Below are positions 60,001 to 64,000 of a stretch of DNA of 64,000 nt, in pieces (the stretch's first letter is position 1; each line of letters opens with the position of its first letter). The notes below the pieces were generated by a model. It had not been told where the DNA came from, did not search any database, and saw nothing but the letters and a program-made list of their open reading frames with translations. The DNA is from Lineus longissimus (Eukaryota > Nemertea > Pilidiophora > Heteronemertea > Lineidae). The stretch is taken from positions 2,482,001 to 2,546,000 of the forward strand of contig NC_088312.1 of assembly GCF_910592395.1 (NCBI RefSeq), in the 5' to 3' direction. A program made the translations under genes and the position numbers.

Positions 60001-63000
60001 AGTTGGCCAATAAACTGCATCGCCATTAGGAGGAACCCAACGAGCCCTCCATAGATTGTAAACAAACCAGGCCACATTTTAGGGGTGACATTAGCTTTGC
60101 AAGTTGCCGAGTCAGATTCTTTAGAATTGCATAAAAGATACTGGGCTGCTGTGATAAAGATATCAAGGACAAAAAGTTGGACAGATGCACAGTCATCTGT
60201 CATGCCGAGACTCCGGTCGCATCTAACACAGAGGTGCTCCGTGCTTCTTTAAAAACACCACGATCAGATGCCAAGAATTGCAGAAAACTTTCACTCAAAA
60301 ATCCATGTTCTGATTGAATCAAATGGCTCCTTTGTACCATGCCAGATCTTCTAACAATATGCTTCCATCTCTCCGCAATTAAAATCATTGAATTCAAATT
60401 TGAAATTGAACACCAGACTCTGTGGTAAATTATTAACGCTTCATGTTTCAATTGAGGTCCAATTTTAATGGAAACAGGACATTGCAATCTTTATCGCTTA
60501 CATGTATCTTGATAGGGCAGATTGCCTCAGCTAGAGTAAAGTCGAGGACACAAGTTGATCTTATCTCATGAAATGCCTTTGACTTGAAGCTTTTTTTCTT
60601 ATTTTCGTGCTGTAATCCATTTGATCTGGAAGGCAGAGTTATCGGCGACTCGCATAATTCATCTTTACTACATCGTTATCAGACCTGCAAATTAGTTCCG
60701 ACAAAGAGGCGGAAATCTAAATCTTCAGATCTCTTCGTTTGAAGTCGGTTGCTTAGTCAATACATTGCTGACATAGCTGTAATAAACGCTACCTTGGTTA
60801 CTGAAATATGAAAATTCTTTTGTATTGGTTCCAAAGTTAGATTTACATGGAAGAAAAACATCCGCTTACTCAATATAATCTTCCCGATAGATAAATTTTG
60901 TTCTCAAGAAGCCAAAGCTTTCCCAAAGTTTGAGGTGACTACAGTGTACGTTAAGTTTCATCCGCTGAATGATGTACAGATTATCTTATTGCGAAGTCCC
61001 TTGTCGGGAATTCCGTCACAAGGCAGTAAAAGGCCTGAAGGATTGCCAGATTTCTTATTCAGTTGCTGATGATAGAAAAAATTCAATCGGCCTCGAACGT
61101 CTTTTGTTTCCTTGAACTACATGACCAGGCCAATTTGTTCTCTCAGCAATGTTCTATCCATGTAGGTCAAGACAACACGGAATGCTGTGGGAGAAAAAGC
61201 ATTGGCCTATCCTATCAATACGAACTCCATTTAGTGCTTGCATGCTGCGCAGTCATCAATGATGCAGAGGAAGTTGTCAACTTTTTGCTCATTCCATTAC
61301 ACATATATCATGCTCTAAAATCCTCCTGAAAAAATAACTTATCGAAAATGATGAATTTGGTTCTGCAATGACTGAAGGGACGTCTCATCGCAAGACCTAT
61401 GAAGTAGTGTGTACGGTAATTTTTTTGCTTGCGGTTCCTGGTATATTGCAATGCTTTGTAATTACAACCTTCAGCAGGTAGTTTCGCACCTAAGTAGGTG
61501 TCAATTGAAATCACTATGGCGTACTATCCATTTCGATCGATATTGCCTTTGTGACTAGATGTCATATTTCCATATTGGTCACGCTGCTGTTATACACTGT
61601 CAATTCCCTATACTTCCTTTGAGGCCATGTGAAATCAATTTTGGTTTAATAGTATTAGTATCTCATACCTTCAAGGAAGTTGCGTTTACACATAAAGTTC
61701 ACTCATTACTCGTTTACTGATGATTTTCTGATTCGAGCTATGTCGCTGTATGAGTAGCTCCTTATGGACCTCTAGGGTTTCTGGGACGCCTTGGAAGCGT
61801 AAAGTTGCCAGATCATGCTAATTGCTGCACATATAAGACTTAGCATATACCTTATTTACCTTTTCTTTCATCTTGATGTCGATTAACAAATAATATCCCT
61901 TGGCCTAAACATTTGACAATTGCGGTGCTAACATTGAAATAGAGAAAGTCTATGACAAGTCGATTTTATGTCCATCGCCGGCAGCTGGCAAAGAAACAAA
62001 GGCTTAATGATAAGAGTTGACAATAGAAAGATATCTAATTACATCGATTTATTTAATAAAATACAGTAATTTTGACTATACGAGTGATTTAATATACATG
62101 ACATATGAATGATTTATTTGATGCTGATCAGAAATATCAAAGTTACATATTTCGTACGATATTATGTTGAGTGGGCATCCGCCGTGGTGTTCTTTTTTTG
62201 CTCAGAGACTTTTCATGAAAATGATGATGATAATCATAATGCTATATAGCGCTGATCAAGTAACATCTCTCAGCTAAAGTAGTAGTGGTCGTGGCTGAGA
62301 GTCTTTGTCATTTCTCAAGGTCATACTACATGTAGTTCTCGACATGGAAATACATGTACATGTAGAAGATTCTCGCTTATACCTCGTACATCACGCGTGT
62401 ATTTTTAACTGTGTTACATGACTTGAACACGTGAGCCTGGTCATGGTTCTGACTTGAGTAAAAAAATCGTCGTCGAGCTCTGTCAATATTTATGTGTTTC
62501 CAATGACTGCTCCGACCAAGGCCATTGCACAGGGAGATAGTTGATACATGCGAGTTACCCATCGAGGGTAATAACACATAGGTATTTGTATTGGGATGCA
62601 CATATCTCGATAATGACAGCACCATTTATGCCTATTTTGTGGTACATATCTCACGAAATTGTGACATTATTTAAACGTTTATTGCGTAAAATACTAGAAA
62701 ATCGCACGCTGAGGTGATTACTAATTGCATTGGTTGAACGTCTATTGTAAACTATTCGACCTAGTGCGAGTATGATTGAGAGTCAAACGTGGCCTTTCCC
62801 TTGTAAGTAAATGAATTATTGATATCAACAAAAATATATAACAGCTAGGCTTATATATTTTGGATATAGAGAAATAAAAAACTGCGTTTCTTGGAATTTC
62901 GGGAAATCTTGAAAAGAGTTCAGATCAGATTTTAACGATCATTCAATACATCACTCGACCATTTTTTTCAACAATTTTTTTTCCCATTTTCATCACGTCA

Positions 63001-64000
63001 TATGATAATTATGCTTGCTTATCATCAAATATACAAATGATTGTTGATATCATCTATGATGATTATGAGGGGAAAAAATTACATCAAATGTGAAATGTGT
63101 AACAACATATTGACCAATTCGAAATTCTTCGACATTCCTGTGCGGTAATAATGGAATTCCCACTGACCATTAGGGGTAATTATCATCAAAAATTGCAGTA
63201 TACACGACGATGAATGTAATACTATTCCAAACCTTCATTTCAACTTTTGTACGGTAACAATAACACACAGTACTGTCTGATGCAATTTGGTCAGTGTACA
63301 TGGGGCATGATTCCTGAACATCCCATTCTTGGTCAAGAAAAACGGCCATGGAGCGTTCTAATTTTGTCAATTTACCCCTGATCGTCACTTTATGATATCA
63401 AGTATTTATGATTTCTATATTCCACTCAAAAAACAGAGATTTACACAAATGTGGACACTCTATATATTGGCTTTTCGGGGAAATAAAAACCCCTAAAGAT
63501 TTTGAGGTTATGAAATTTTTTTTATTTTCCTGTATGTGACGGAACAGTAACAGAATAAGTTCATACGAAGAACCAACACTGCGATCAACTTCCTACGTCC
63601 ATCCCAAATGTGTGTCCATCTTGCTCAATTTTTGTACGAATTTCGCAGTAAATACTCAAAAATATACCTTGGCCACCTGCATGTACTTCATTTTTGAACT
63701 ATAGCCATCCGCTTGGTTACCTTTATGGAAAGAAAACGCATATTGAGACCTCAAGAAGAAATAACGAAATGCCGTAATATTTGTTTAATCTCTGGTACCC
63801 TTTGCGACCATTGAACGCAGTACCGAATCCTCCAGCACACGAAAACATGAAAGACTTGTTATGCTTGATCTGTTACTATGCCGAATAAAATGCACAATTC
63901 CGTTATTGTTGTTGTAATAATTATCATCCTTTGGTATTTTTCCTTTCAATTTATTGCATCTTCTGTAGAGCTTGCATAACGCTGCAGCAATTCGGCTTGG
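57088..64000. other. AT-rich interval without recognisable genes
   Basis: 6.9 kb. Possible regulatory patches: a paired homeodomain palindrome TAATTAATTA (57339-57348), a CRE plus POU/SOX-like group (59743-59785), and GATA/TCF-like motifs (about 60555-60690). ORFs at 58354-58542, 59991-60487, 61063-61329, 62377-62625 and 63170-63388 lack recognisable similarity and splice support. Confidence 0.45.
59743..59785 (+). promoter_or_regulatory. Full CRE adjoining POU- and SOX-like motifs
   Basis: TGACGTCA (59743-59750) is followed directly by TGCATATTAA (octamer-like) and then CTATTGTTATT (SOX-like), in a patch more GC-rich than its flanks (about 59510-59760). This could be an enhancer or promoter; only the motifs are seen. 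Confidence 0.25.

Noticed and set aside
59991-60487. Two overlapping minus-strand ORFs (70 and 95 codons), one with a C-terminal hydrophobic segment
   Set aside because: Different frames, no recognisable similarity, and length expected by chance in a region this size.
61063-61329. Plus-strand ORF of 88 codons
   Set aside because: No family resemblance or splice support; Cys- and Leu-rich composition looks accidental.

Overview
The window reads as nuclear DNA of a metazoan, most likely a marine-type invertebrate. The genes are split by GT-AG introns, non-coding DNA dominates, and there are miniature inverted-repeat elements, a 5'-truncated LINE, a tRNA/5S-type SINE and a very large tandem array. 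There is no sign of operons, ribosome binding sites, CRISPR or prokaryotic features. The species cannot be named from sequence alone.

Left part (1-15.6 kb), minus strand. Ten exons (10720 down to 45) splice in phase into one open frame of 1297 codons that runs off the left edge. The protein has a long acidic, low-complexity N-terminus (exon 1, 554 residues), a Ser-rich linker (exon 2), a coiled-coil block (exons 3-6) and a Ser/Pro/Arg-rich tail (exons 7-10). I do not recognise the family; a cytoskeletal or centrosomal scaffold is a guess. About 4.2 kb upstream on the same strand, two more exons (15547-15338 and 15123-14949) start with a strong Kozak ATG and encode a domain resembling the glycogen-binding (CBM48) domain of AMPK beta. 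Their last donor has the same phase (1) as that of exon 1, so they may be an alternative 5' end of the same gene. The introns carry a 197-bp MITE, a tRNA-like/5S-derived SINE and several small tandem duplications.

Middle (18.2-49.9 kb). About 30.7 kb is a head-to-tail array of 25 complete units of about 1.19 kb plus a truncated 26th. Units are nearly identical in the centre and more diverged at the right edge, and multi-unit blocks have been re-duplicated. No reading frame survives in all units. Each unit does carry promoter-like and RNA-gene-like signals: six CCAAT/ATTGG boxes, two of them in a dyad around a GCGCTCGAGCGC palindrome; TATA boxes; an AATAAA; and, on the minus strand, a tRNA-derived segment with a good B box, a TATA-like motif upstream and a T-run downstream. 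This is the most unusual locus in the window. A 162-bp MITE sits in the last unit, and a diverged unit tail lies about 0.85 kb further on.

Right part (49.9-64 kb). This is AT-rich and mostly without recognisable genes. It holds a foldback element, a YY1/CRE-type promoter candidate with a tiny ORF, a GC-rich island with a 48-codon ORF, a truncated LINE with perfect 9-bp target duplications, and several clusters of transcription-factor motifs that could be enhancers of a gene outside the window.
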